From positions 434,001 through 498,000 of the forward strand of contig CAMQGK010000299.1 of the NCBI GenBank assembly GCA_947000775.1: a stretch of 64,000 bases of DNA, in the 5' to 3' direction. The stretch is from Pterois miles (taxonomy: Eukaryota > Chordata > Actinopteri > Perciformes > Scorpaenidae). The translations under genes were made by a program, and so were the position numbers. The notes beneath the pieces are model-generated. The model had not been told where the DNA came from and ran no database searches. It saw only the letters and a program-made list of their open reading frames with translations. Below are positions 1-12,000 of the stretch, in pieces (positions within the stretch are counted from its first letter, which is position 1; each line of letters opens with the position of its first letter).

Positions 1-178
1 CATGAGGCCAAGCATTGTCCTGCACCAGTAGGAACCCTGGACCTACTGCACCAACGTAAGGTCTGACAATCGCTCTGAGGATTTCATCCCGGTATCTAAC
101 AGCAGTCAGGGTACCGTTGGCTGTGAAATGGAGGTCTGTGTGACCCTCTAAGGATATGTCTCCCCTGACCCAGACCAG
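1..178 (-). pseudogene. Tc1-like transposase fragment
   Basis: Read on the minus strand, this gives an open stretch typical of the DDE domain of fish Tc1 transposases: ISLEGHTDLHF, then a TAVRYRDEI segment, then FLLVQDNAWPH holding the second catalytic Asp. It runs off the left window edge, so the C-terminal part with the last Glu is not visible. Its upstream part stops at about 178, five bases before a different Tc1-like element begins, and does not resume beyond 1743. It is therefore a remnant with no complete gene. The family call is firm; whether it was cut by the neighbouring insertion is not clear. Confidence 0.8.
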
Positions 179-182
179 TTTA

Positions 183-1741
183 CACCGCGTTCCAAATTAT
201 TATGCAAATGATATTTTTCTATGATTTTTCTAAATAGTCAATGCAAATGACAGGCAGCATAATTTTCAAATCATTAACCGTTAAAGTGTGAATTTCTCCA
301 TTGTGGGACTAATAAAGGAATATCTTAGCTTATAAGTTTAATGTTGTTGAACATACCTCCCAATGATAACAGTATTTTTTTCAAAAATAAAAAACTTAAA
401 ATGCACTGTTCCAAATTATTACACATAGCAGAGTTTCAAAACATTTTATAGATTGTAAAGAACTGAAAATGGTCATTTGTTGATTTTGCAGCATTAGGAG
501 TTCATATTTACTGAAATCAAAAGCTATTTCAATCAAAAACATCTTAACAGGTCAAGTTACAGTTTAACATAGGACCCCTTATTTGATAGCAGCTTCACAA
601 TTCTTGCATCCATTGATCTTGTGAGTTTTTGGAGAGTTTCTGCTTGAATTTCTTTGCAGGATGTCAGAATAGCCTCCCAGAGATGCTGTTTGGATGGGAA
701 CTGCCTCCCACCCTCATAGATATTTTGCGTGAGGATGCTCCAAAGGTTCTCAGTAGGGTTGAGGTCAGGGGAGGATGGGGGCCACACCATGAGTTTCTCT
801 CTTTTTATTCCCCATAGCAGCCATTGATGCAGAGATATTCCTTGCAGCATGAGATGGTGCATTATCATGCATGAAGATGATTTTGTTATGGAAAGCACAG
901 TTCTTCTTTTTGTACCATGGAAGAAAGTGGTCAGTCAGAAACTCGACATATTTTTCAGACGTCATTTTCACACCTTCAGGGACCCTAAAGGGGCCGACCT
1001 GCTTTCTCCCCATGATCCCGGCCCAAAACATGACTTCGCCACCTCCCTGCTGACGTCGCAACCTTGTTGGGACATGGTGGCCATTCACCAACCATCCACT
1101 ACTCCATCCATCTGGACCATCCAGGGTTGCACGGCACTCATCAGTGAACAAGACTGTTTGAAATTTAGTCTTCATGTATTTCTAGGCCCACTGCAGCCGT
1201 TTCTGCTTGTGAGCATTGTATAGGGGTGGCCGAGTAGAAGGATTATGCATAACTGCAAGCCTCTGGAGGATCCTACACCTTGATGTTCGTGGGACTCCAG
1301 AGGCACCAGTAGTTCTGGCAGAAACCTTCCTCATTGTGCCTTTATCTGCACAAACCTGTGCGCTCTGAGTCAGCCTCAAATCTCTTATAGTACGATGATC
1401 ACGTTTCATCACGTTCACAAGTTTTTGTGAAATATCCAAGGTTATCATACCTTGTCCAAGGCATTCATCTATTTCACGCTTTTCAGCAGCAGAGGGATCC
1501 TTTTTCTTTCCTATATTGCTTGAAAATGTTGGTCTGCTTAATAATGTGGAACGTCCTTCTTCAGTAGTTTTTCCTTTAATTGAGCTCACCTGGCAAACTA
1601 ATTATCACAGGTGTCTGAGATTGAGTTCAGTGATCCAGAGAGCCCTGAGACACAATACCATCCATGAGTTTAATTGAATAACAAAAAAAAGCATCTTTAT
1701 GACACTTAAATACAATTTGCATAATAATTTGGAACTCAGTG
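183..1741 (-). mobile_element. Tc1/mariner-like element, full length, inactivated
   Basis: The element is about 1.56 kb. A perfect 21-bp inverted repeat lies at 189-209 and 1715-1735, and the ends extend to 183 and 1741, flanked by TA dinucleotides at 181-182 and 1742-1743 as expected for the TA target duplication of this superfamily. Between the ends lies a broken minus-strand transposase (557-1589). A 35-bp patch at 286-320 matches the 3' tail of the SINE at 54088-54425. The transposase is not intact, so the copy can only be a substrate for enzyme from elsewhere. Confidence 0.85.
557..1589 (-). pseudogene. Tc1-like transposase, one stop and one frameshift
   Basis: The minus-strand reading starts at 1589. 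The first 135 codons cover an N-terminal helix-turn-helix DNA-binding half (TLDISQKLV, then HRTIRDLRL). An in-frame TAG sits at 1182-1184. The same frame then resumes with the catalytic domain: first Asp in VLFTDECRATLDG, second Asp in IIFMHDNAPSH. Near 805-815, in an A-rich run, the frame shifts by one base and the rest (WPPSSPDLNPTENLW, with the catalytic Glu) continues in another frame to the stop at 557. Allowing for the shift, about 37 residues separate the second Asp and the Glu, more than the 34 of classical Tc1. It is a dead copy; no activity is expected. Confidence 0.85.
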
Positions 1742-1830
1742 TATAGTAACTGACTGCATCCCTGTTTTCTCCATTGACATGATGGTTGAGAAGTGTGAGA
1801 GATGAGCTTTGTTGATGTGTATCGTTTCAG

Positions 1831-2114
1831 GGAGGCCGGCGGTTGTCAGACGGAGACGATCTCTGAGCGTCGACTCGAGGCAGCTGATCGCCGCTGAGCT
1901 GCAGACCGAGACGGAGAGACGGGCCTGCCACACCAGCTATAACCGAACAGTCTGTCACCTCGCCAGTCTGACCACCTCTGACATCTCGCCAGCAGTGAGA
2001 GCGGATGGACAGACAGCAAAATGGTCGACCCACACACACATACAAACACTTCCACACAGTACACGATACACTAATCATAGGCACCGCTTAACACAGAGAA
2101 AGCTTTGTAGGTGA
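1831..2114 (+). CDS. Possible last exon of an unidentified upstream gene
   Basis: A good splice acceptor (polypyrimidine, then TTTCAG ending at 1830) precedes GC-rich sequence that stays open for about 94 codons (GRPAVVRRRRSLSVDSR at its start) to a TAG at 2112-2114. A shorter frame over the same bases also opens. I do not recognise the protein. Base composition differs from the AT-rich flanks, which suggests an exon or a CpG-rich island. An AATAAA at 3270-3275 could end such a transcript. In human the gene left of TEF is ZC3H7B, but I cannot show a match. It could equally be noncoding. Confidence 0.22.
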
Positions 2115-5100
2115 AGATCCAGGACATGGCTTTAGCGTTGTTTTGATATCATGCTGCAGTTACACACAGCACCTTTAGGTTCCTCCCTTCAGCAGATTAT
2201 ACCGCAGAAATTCCACAGACAACCAGTTTTGCTCTGACTAATATGATCAACTAGTATTCCTTAGTGCTCTATGGACTGAGTATCTGTGTCCACCAAGCGC
2301 CACTTTTCTTTTCCTTTTTAAAATCCTCACAGCACTGAAACGATTCTCGGGTGGGTGCGCTGGTCGCAGCTCTTAAATTTAGCTTGGCGATAATTTAAAA
2401 TTGAAGCTCGGTACTCGCACGCTTAAAAGTTGAACTTTGGAGTGCCGAGCCCACAGTGCTGTCGTCGGCAACGGAAACTGAAGAAACTATGAATGGTAAA
2501 AATTAAAAGAGGTTCGTGGTGGACGCTCTTCATTAAGCTGCCTATCAACCAAATCCCACTCTCCTTCCTTCATGGGAATTCTTGTGAGGGTCAAAATAAC
2601 TTTCTGGATTTTGAGCGCAATGTTTTTTTTTTTTTTGTTTTTTTTTTTTCCAAGGGGAGTTGTACTTCCTTGTAATATTGTCTGCCATATTGGTAGAACG
2701 CTATGAATGTAATGCCTGCATGGGCCTTTAAAATTAGAAAATTAGTCATTTAAAACGTCGCTGTTGTGGAATGTATGCAAGTATACAAAAAACAAACTTG
2801 TGTAACATGCCAGCCCCCCCTCCCCTCTCTCTATAGATATGAGAAGGCCTCTTGATAGCAGGTTGTGTAATGAAATCATCCGTACACAGGACGAACACAG
2901 ACAGGCACACACAATTGCATAACATGTAGCTGCTGGTGTCCAGGTGAATCAAAGCACGCTTGAACGCCAGCTCCTCTCAGGTTGACAGCTAATCGCCTGC
3001 AGCTAAAGTACACATGGCTAACGGCTCAAAGTCGCCAAAGCGAGGCTGTTCACCATCATGTACTTTAGACTGTCGGTAAGCAGCTGACAGAGCGGTGAAG
3101 CTGGTGTAGGAGGGGCTACAGAGAGGTGCCTGCAGCGCACGTACTGCTCTCAGCATTATATCACACTGCAGATACCTATTAAGAAATAATGACCCCATTT
3201 GCACTGAAGCATAGTGAAAATACTGCCAGCGCAATAGACTTCAGTTGTGAAAAAAATATGTAATAGTTAAATAAAGATAATTTAAAGAGTGAAAAGCTAG
3301 GGGGGAAATGAGTGATGAAAGGATTAAGAATGTATTTTTCTGTAGTTGATTGTGAGAATATTTAAGATAATTTCAAAGTAAGGGCGTGTTGCCACTTCTT
3401 CAGTTTAACTGGGATCATTATTCATAAAAAAGAAAAAACAATCACGCTCCCACAGCCTTGAAATGGAAACCTGTGTTCCTCATATGCATCCATTATGTTA
3501 TGTTCCTGATAGCTATCAGTAGCTCCTATTATTAACCTTTTCATTATGGGAAGCATTTCTCACCACATAATGTGCCTATAAACAACACATTAACATGAAC
3601 ACACACACACACAGACACACACAGACAGAGAGAGAGAGAGAGAGAGAGGCAGGATATCTGTTGCCATCTTATTCTAGCCTTTTAATGTGGATGGAGACAA
3701 GACGGAGGTATGTCTATATTCAGATACACACATATTATACATATTTACAAATGATGGTATATTACTAATAATAATTGATAACTTAGCGGTTAAGCTTAAT
3801 AAATATATAACCTGAGAACCTGTATTGATTACATAGAAGAACTTCTTGTTATTGAGGTATTGCTATATGACATGTATCGCTGAACTAGATGACTATATAG
3901 TGATTTTTTTTTAAATTTTTTTATTTCGTAATTTCTCCTTCTGTGTGGGTTGTTCCAGACAGGGTTTGTATGAGGTGGTTGAAGCAGATTGATTTGAGTT
4001 GCCCTACTTGAGAGGCTGTTTTTTTTTTTTTTTTCTTTGTTCACAAGTTCAGCAGCTAAACCGGACGTACAGAATACGGCAGCTTTTCCGTTCTGCAGTA
4101 CGTAGGTCAAACTTTTAAGAAGCTGCAATTTAGATTTTAAGCAATCATCTAATTTCTCCTGTCTAGAGTGACCTCGGCTCAGTGCGCAAAATCAACTTCA
4201 ACTCCCAAATACTGATGTTACACCACAACATTAGGGTCAACTGGAGTAAAAAAGGGTAAAGATGAGATGTTTTACCTGTAGAAGAGGTCATGAAACCACA
4301 ATATTTGTGTTCTGTGATATTCAATTTATGTCTGCAGTCACTGGTTAAATGGACTACATAGATACGTAGCGGAGCATCGTAAAACACTTCTAACTGGACA
4401 GAAACAAAATAAAACTCACCTAAATTGTCATAGTTACTCTTTCCAACAATCACCAACAAACTCAACTCTAATTTCACAGCGTGTGATGTGAAAATATGGT
4501 GACTACAGCAGAAGGAAGGAGGCTGGGTCAAGCCTCATCAGTTACACTGTGCATGTGTTATACCCAGTGGTCTTAATGTCATGGCTGATCGCAATCCTGA
4601 ATCCGGACCATGTCCAGATCGCCACCAAAACGTAATTGATTGTTCATTGTGCCACACCCCACCCCTCCAAAAAATTAAAATTCAAATCCATTGCAAACTT
4701 TTGGAGTAATCCTGCTATCAGACAGACAGACAAACAAACCAATGGCGGTGGAAACATGACGTCCTTGGCCTTTATGGAGGTAAAACTAGAAGGAACAAAA
4801 TCTCCGGCACTCACAGATAAAGTGTCTTCTTTGTTATATCGGGCCAACAGACGAACGTGTTTCAGCAATAAGCCTTCGTTAGCATGAGGTAAAACTAGAA
4901 AATGCTTATGATGCCCAAAAAAAACCCTGACTTTATGCCCTATCAGAATTTAGCCGAACAGTCCATCCCGGGCTAAACCCTAAAAAGCAGATCTCCAGTC
5001 AGTTTTTGGGGATTGTTGATTGATTGTTGAGCCCTGTTCTGGAACAGCCCAGGTATTAGCTTCTTTGAGGGATCGTATTACTACTACTCCTAGTATTATG

Positions 5101-7370
5101 ATGAATATGATGACGATAATGATTGCTATCTATTGACTTATTTCTATTTCTTCTCTATATGCTATTGATATATGTATGTTAATTGCAATGTATAACTCTC
5201 TTTATATATGTATCCATGTATGAATATAATAATTAACAAGTAAATATGCGTCTGTGTATGCGGCGGCGCACAGCTGTGTCTGGGAGGCAGTGAGCAGAAG
5301 CTTTATAATATTTAAGAGTTTTTAATCCTACAGGCCAGTCACCAGCTACCTGTAGGTCGTCGGTAGTAGAAGACATTTCACACAGTACGGTAGACCTGCT
5401 ATATATTAATGTTGTCTGAGCTCTGTTTGTCAGGATTATGTGGGCACTGGTCAAAGAAAAAAAAAAAAAAAAAAAAGCTAGTTGATGATGACAGTATATA
5501 TATGGTGAACTGTTTCCCCTTTGTGTCAGTGTTGATCCTACTAACAGAGCTCCCTGCTCGCTGCCTGCGCTGTGCGCTTTTGTTTAAATTGATTCACCAG
5601 GCAACGAAAGATATGGAAACAAAGCATACATAGTAGCCTATATACTCCCGTATAGCGCCTTATTCGATATACTACACCTATAAGATGATACATACCCCTA
5701 TTGTATAATCCTGCTTACTATATACAGTATATGATACCTGATACCTATTATAATACTTAGACACCCGTATAAGGTAATTTAGATAAGAGATGGTGGAGCT
5801 GTTTTTTTTCTGTGGCTGTGGAAGAGTTTGCTGTGTTCAGTGATGTGTTCCCATCTTGTTTTTCAGGGTGTTTAAGAAAAAAAAAAAAAGTTGGAGAGTC
5901 CCACACAAATGCTCTTTATCATTCAGGATTTTTGCAAAGCAGCTGGGATGGGAAGTCAGCCACTAGCCAAAGCTTGGTAAATGTTTAGTTTGTGTGGAAA
6001 AAAGAAAGGCGTTACTGGTAAATAACCAGAAAGGTGGAATTTAATTTTAAATCTCCATTTGGCTACGTTAAATTGTGGATATGGCTGATAGTGTGGTTGC
6101 ATTTAAAGAGCATTTGAGGCGGAGCTCTTCCTCCGTTGTTGGAGAAAGGCACTGATGATGTAACCGAGTTGCACAGAAAGAAAACAAAACAAGCAGCCGA
6201 ACCTGTGCTGCTTGGTCTGTCTGCGTGTGTTCAAGGCAGTCGGATCGTGACACAAACTTAAGGCGAGGCAGCTTTCTGCTACTTTACGTTTACACATAAC
6301 AGACCTCATGAAGTAATATTGCACATTAGGTCCGATTTTACAAACTTCACAAGGGTGAATTACCTCTAGCTGTTCTGTTTTACATCCTTTTCAACATGAA
6401 TGGCAGTGAATAATATTTGCGGCTAAACTTTCTATTATACATACAGTATTTACAGTGGCTGCGCTAAAAGAAACCTCTCATTGCATTCAGTCCATCATTA
6501 CAATACGATGATTATTCCCCCATGTGTGTAGGCCTGAGCATGCAGATATGGTGGCGTTTTGGTAATAATCACGCTGCCCCCCTTTATACAGTTTGTGTCA
6601 TTTGATTCCCAGCACTGACACACAGCCACAAAAAATAATCTTAATTTATCGGTTTTCAATCAGTTAGAAATTATCGGTTATTTGAATAGTTTTCAAACAA
6701 CTCTGATGGTGAAACCAGGGTTGTAAGAAGTGGAAAAAACAAGGCCTCTTTTTGTACTGTATTTTTACATTTCGTTGTTTTTATGTTTTATCTTCTTGAC
6801 TTTGTTTTCTCTTTTCTCCTCCCTGGTTGGAAGTTCATGATCTCATAAGTGGACCAAATCTCTTGAAAGCATTTAATAAACAGACTGTTTTAGAAAAAAA
6901 AAAAAAAGTGTTGTTCCATTTATTGAAACGCGATTCACAACAATTATAATGATTTGGTTTAAGGGTCAGATCACAAATATGAAAACATGCCTCGTGGTGT
7001 CTACCCATGCACATACATACTACATGGACAAGAGTGGACACCTGGACATTACACTCGTGCTGTATGTAATTATTGCACATCTCCTTTCAAAGCCATGGAC
7101 ATCAATATGCTTCAAAACAGCCCTCGCTCCTCTAGACTTTCCACAGGTCTTTGGAGCCTACTGCAAAGAGCTGCACCCCGGTCAGCCAATGAGGTGTTTA
7201 GACGTGGTTGAGGTCAGGGCTCCTTACAGGCCAGTCAGGTTCTTCAAAAGTACGCAGAAACAATATTGGACTCAGGCTCTGTGAGGGGCAGGGGTGAAAG
7301 AGGGGCATCAGCTGCCCATGGTGGGGCACCAGCCTGCAGAAGGTTTTCTAGCATGTGTATGGCACTGCAT
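2115..7370. other. Intergenic DNA, no gene recognised
   Basis: AT-rich sequence with only short chance reading frames. It has simple repeats: poly-T runs near 2622-2650 and 4018-4034, (AC)n followed by (AG)n at 3601-3649, and poly-A at 5455-5476. No reading frame here carries a recognisable domain or paired splice sites. AATAAA occurs at 3270-3275 and could be a polyadenylation signal for an upstream gene. Confidence 0.6.
3601..3649. repeat. Compound (AC)n-(AG)n microsatellite
   Basis: Alternating ACACAC with a few interruptions runs directly into an uninterrupted AGAGAG tract. It is an ordinary compound dinucleotide repeat. Confidence 0.9.
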
Positions 7371-8186
7371 CATGTTTTCTCCACTTTAAGGCCACCTTAA
7401 GGGGCAAGTCATCACACTCCTCATTTTAAGGGGCACCCTACAGGGTACTTAGTCATGTTTTCCTCGCTGGAAGGGTAACTTAGAGGGTACTTAATTATGT
7501 TTTCTCCATTTTAACGTCACCCTAGAAGGCACTTCACTGCATTTTCTCCATCTTGAGGCCACCTTAAGGGCACTTCCTCACAATTTCTCCATTTTAAAGG
7601 GCACCCTAGAGGGCAGTTAATGTTTTCTCCATTAGAAAGGCACTAGATAGCACTTCATCAAGTTTTCTCCATTTGAAGGCCACCCTTGAAGGTACTTCAT
7701 TGCATTTTCTTCACTGGAAAGGTACCTAAGAGGGCACTTAATTATGTTTTCTCAATTAAAAGGGCACCCTGTAGGGCACTTCATCACGATTTCTCCATTT
7801 TAAGGTCATCCTAAAATGCATTTTACTGTGTTTTGTCCATTTTAAGGCCACCTTAAGGGACACTTCATCAGGATATCTCCATTTTAAAGGGCACCGTAGA
7901 GGGTACGTCGTCATATTTTCCTCACTAGAAAGGTAACCTAGAGGGCACTTTATAGTTTCTCCATTTTAATGCCAACTTAGAGGGCACTGAATTATGTTTT
8001 CTCTACTGGAAGGGCACCCTAGGAGGCACTTCATCATGCTTTCTCCATTTTATGACCATCCTCGAAGGCAATCCACTACATTTCTCTTGCTGGAAAGGTA
8101 CTCTAGAGGGTACTTAACCATGTTTTCTCCATTAATAAGGCCGCTCTGCATGGCAATCTCATCATGTTTTCTCCACTGGAAGGTAA
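7371..8186. repeat. Minisatellite, unit about 42 bp, roughly 20 diverged copies
   Basis: The motif TTTTCTCCATTTTAAGG, then a segment like CCACCTTAAGGGCACTTCATC, recurs about every 39-44 bases, for example at 7375, 7418, 7456, 7499, 7541, 7583, 7622, 7661, 7705 and 7746. Copies differ by substitutions and small indels, and two variants (TTTTAAGG and ACTGGAAGG) interleave. The array ends in unique sequence after 8186. A 90-codon frame inside it (7994-8266) is an accident of the repeat. Confidence 0.85.
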
Positions 8187-8769
8187 TACTGTGTCTATAC
8201 ACTTTTGGCCATATACGGTATCTTTTGGTTTATTCTCCTGTTATCCTGAGATATATTGATAAGTGAATGTCAACAAGTGTTTGTGGTGATAAAAGCGTTT
8301 AGAAACGAAAAATCCACTGACCATACTCTGGATATGTATTGATATTATACTCTTCCATGCATTTCTCTCTATCTGTTTCTATTTAAAAAAATAAAACACC
8401 TCAATATCATGAAGTATAACAATAATAATAGCTATGTTTTGCATAATTAATGCACTTAGTGACCTCCTGCAACACACACTTGCAGTGTCTGTTAGCTTGA
8501 AGTTAGCATCTTGAAGCTTATATGCTAGGTTTTCCTATATGTAGCTTATGACTGTAATAAAATAAGTGTATTCTTTGGTGATACTTGCATTTAGTTTTAA
8601 AACTCACCAGTTGGTTAATACAGTTTGTTTTAGTTAAGGCAGACGAGTCGTGAGAGGCTATAGGTGGTGTTTACATGTTTATATTTTGTATTCTGTGTTT
8701 TATTATTACATAACAGTCTGCTACGTTCAGGGTCTACGCTTTTGTTTTTTTTTCCCCTTAGGTAATCCA

Positions 8770-9085
8770 GATGCGGCTCGAGATTGGCTGTCGCCGCCGT
8801 GACGGACACACTCAGTGACCCAATCGGCGCTTTTTCCGTCGATTGTGGGGGGGAAGAGCGCTGCTGATTGGTTGCAAGAGAGCTGAGTGGGCGGGTCGCG
8901 TTAAGTAACCTGTCTGGAGTTCATAGTGTGTGACCTGGTAAAGTTTGGATGGTCCCAACATTTCATGAGAGCTGTCAGGCTCGTGTCAGCCTAAACCGGA
9001 CGCTGTTGGTTTTATTCTTATGTTGCTTCTTGTGAGCTGCTCTGAAATATCCGTTTACGTTATTGTTATTTAAAGGAAAACAAAC
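8770..9085 (+). promoter_or_regulatory. Proximal promoter and 5' UTR of the short tef isoform
   Basis: GC-rich sequence just upstream of the first alternative start codon. It has three CCAAT boxes (inverted at 8783-8787, forward at 8820-8824, inverted at 8867-8871) and a GC box GGGCGGG at 8889-8895. No clear TATA box is seen. The layout is that of a CpG-type vertebrate promoter. The start site cannot be fixed from sequence; it probably lies between 8895 and 9050. Confidence 0.6.
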
Positions 9086-12000
9086 ATGAGCACAGAGATC
9101 CCGGAGATTTTCAGGGCTCTTCTTGAGCATCTCCCGAACTTTGACGACAATGGTAAGTGTTTGTCAAATCAAAGTGTGTTTTACGTGCAGCGTCGTGACT
9201 TCAGGTTGTTGTTTTTTTTAATGCAAAGACGAGCAGTGGCGTTTTTAATCACTTTGTGAAATATCTGCGTGTGCTTGTTGCGTAATGTCTGTCAGCTGAG
9301 CTGGATGGGAATGTGTGCCAGCTGCTGGGCTGCAGAGGTCTAATAGGTGGGATTTCGGTGAACATCATATTGTAATACAGCCTATTCAAAATTCTCTTTC
9401 TTGACCAATATAGGTTAATTTGGCTGATGTAGCTGAGTCGGATGAACAGTGAATCTCTACCTGCTTGACCACTAAATGTTTTTTTAGACTGACATCCCAA
9501 ACTCAGCTAAAGAAATGCAAATTAAAGCTGCAATCAACATTATCTTTTCATTATGACTGAAATGCCTCGTGGGAAGCAATGTCAACCCATAGCGTGCATG
9601 GTTTGTCTGCATTGTGACGACTATGTTAAACCAACATTTGCTCCCAGCAAAACCTCTCCATCCTGTTGCATCTTTAAACAAAACTACGAGTGACTTTTAA
9701 CCCCAACTAGGCCCTATAGCAGCTTTATCAGAAACTCACTGGTGGGTGATAGGTGAAACAAATGTTTTTCCCCACATGCGCATCCTGTCCTTGGGATGTG
9801 TTGGATCAGATAAAAGAGAACAGCGGATAAGGATAAACATTACGGTCCTGTTATTGAGGTATTTGTAGATCCATGATTAAATCACTAGATGGCTCTGTTG
9901 TTTGCCTTCTCTGGACCATGTTTAGTGAGATCAGATTAGAGTAGAGTAATATCATTACATTGAGAGGTGTGTTGTTGCTGCTGCTGGCTCCATTTCACGT
10001 GATTTCAAAATCACTCTTTGTATGTTTTCTTAAAAAAAGCAGGTAAGTATCCTCATAATAAGTATGAATAAAGCTGCAGTAGGCTGAATGTTTTTGGAAT
10101 CACTGGGCAAAAATCCCATAATAACCTTTCAGCATGTTGTAATTCAAGTTTTGTGAGAGAAAACAAGACTTCTGCACCTCTTCATGGCTCTCAGGATTTG
10201 CACGTGTCAGGAGATTTGGCCAATCACAGGTCATTTCAGAGAGAGAGATTGTTCCTATTGGCTGTGCTTTGGCTGGTGGATGGTGGTTGGTATTTCCTCA
10301 ACTGATCTCTGGCTGCCAGGTCACAAACTTTCTCATTTTACAGCTAAACAGCAACTACAAGATGTTTCTGAAAACAAGATGTTTCTGAAATAGGCATCAC
10401 GGTAACAGAATATTGACTCATATTTGATCAACGCTGCCTGGTTTGACAGTTTGATCGGAGTTTTAGAGTGATTGACAGTTCCTCAGAGATAAGAGATTAC
10501 CTGACTCATGCACTACTGTCAGGACATAGCGGCTATTGTATAAAAATAACTGGAAAAAATAACTTTTTTAATCAGATTTGCTCCATTTCTACCCACTGCA
10601 GCATTAATGACATACATTCATAATTTTCACATATTGGTAAAATGCCCATCAATATCTTCCACTTGCCAATATCTAACAGACATTATGAGACTGGCAATTA
10701 TTGATACATAGAGCAGTAGTTGAGGATTTCAACTGTGCTACGAAATTCTTTGAATATATTTGATTCAAGGTTTTAAAGCTGTCTGAAAATGTTCACATTA
10801 ATTCACATTTTGGCCATTAGGTTTGTGATTGTTGTACAAACATGGGAGTGAAATGAAATCTTTTGGGTGGACTGGTCCTTTACTGCAATAACTATATCAA
10901 AGAATAGCTTCATAGGATGTGCTGGCCAGGATAATAGGCCGCAGGCCGGCAGAGACAGTGTGTCAGTGTTTGTGTCAGTGTTAATTGCTTCAGGTCCCTC
11001 AGCGTTCAGTTGCTAAGAATTTGCTACGTCGGCTTCAAAGTCTTGGCTTTTTTATTTTTAGGTTGCGTTGTCGACCGCAGCATCTGTGCACTTATGTCTA
11101 CTTTGAGTGTCACATGGCTTTATGCATGTAATCTGACATGGGGCAAATGGATCCACAAAGGTGGAAATCCTGCAAACATCCTGAAGACTTTTTAGCACAG
11201 TCATGCTGACAACAGAGCTTGTTTTCAGATATCCATTCGCTTTTCATTAACTTTGCCAGACAGAGAAATGACTTTGTGTGGGCAGATTAAATTAGTTGCT
11301 GTGCATCCATGCGAACCAAAACAGCCTGTGTTTTTTAGCTGCTGCTGTGTCCAGCCATACCTGCATCTCTTAGCCACTGTATACCTCAAGTGTCACATCA
11401 TATGATCACAACTTTGACCAGCCACCAACGTTTAAAGCTTACAAAAACGTGTAACGTGTGATGGTTGACATAGAAAAGAACTGTGAGGGGTCACAGAGGC
11501 AAATGTTTGATTTAATTTAACTGAACTTCATGTTTGTCTGAGGTTTTATGTATGTCTGCTTCTGACTTAGCACAGTTAAGAGTTAGTGTGTTAATGTAAA
11601 ATAGAGGAATTACAGGATGTTTCTGTCTCATCACGAACACACAGTATATGAACATTTACAGTATGCCAAGGTCATATGGGTGTTTTTCTATAGGCCCTGT
11701 TCTCTGTTGTTAAAACAGAGCCTGCAAACTTTAAACAACAGTTTCTGTTTGTGGTGTAGACTGCTGCATATAATTAGTAAGAATATAAAGTATAGTTTCT
11801 TACTTTATTGTACATAGTGATTTATGGCGATTGTCATTTAGTATTCTGTGATAACAGGTTAAGGTCTTAAGGTCAAGAAAATCTTGAAAAGGTCAAATCT
11901 TAATCATTTGTCTCCGGGACAGTCAGGACATTTTGACTTCTAGTGCATACTTAAGTGTCATCATCATAAAGACAAGGGTTTTAAATGAGACCATGTGGTA

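Noticed and set aside
1..1743. Simple nesting of one Tc1 inside the other
   Set aside because: The fragment at 1-178 does not continue on the far side of 1743, so a clean insertion into it is not supported.
7371..8186. Regular repeats that could suggest a CRISPR array
   Set aside because: Units are diverged, contiguous and without unique spacers, and the host is a vertebrate; it is a minisatellite.
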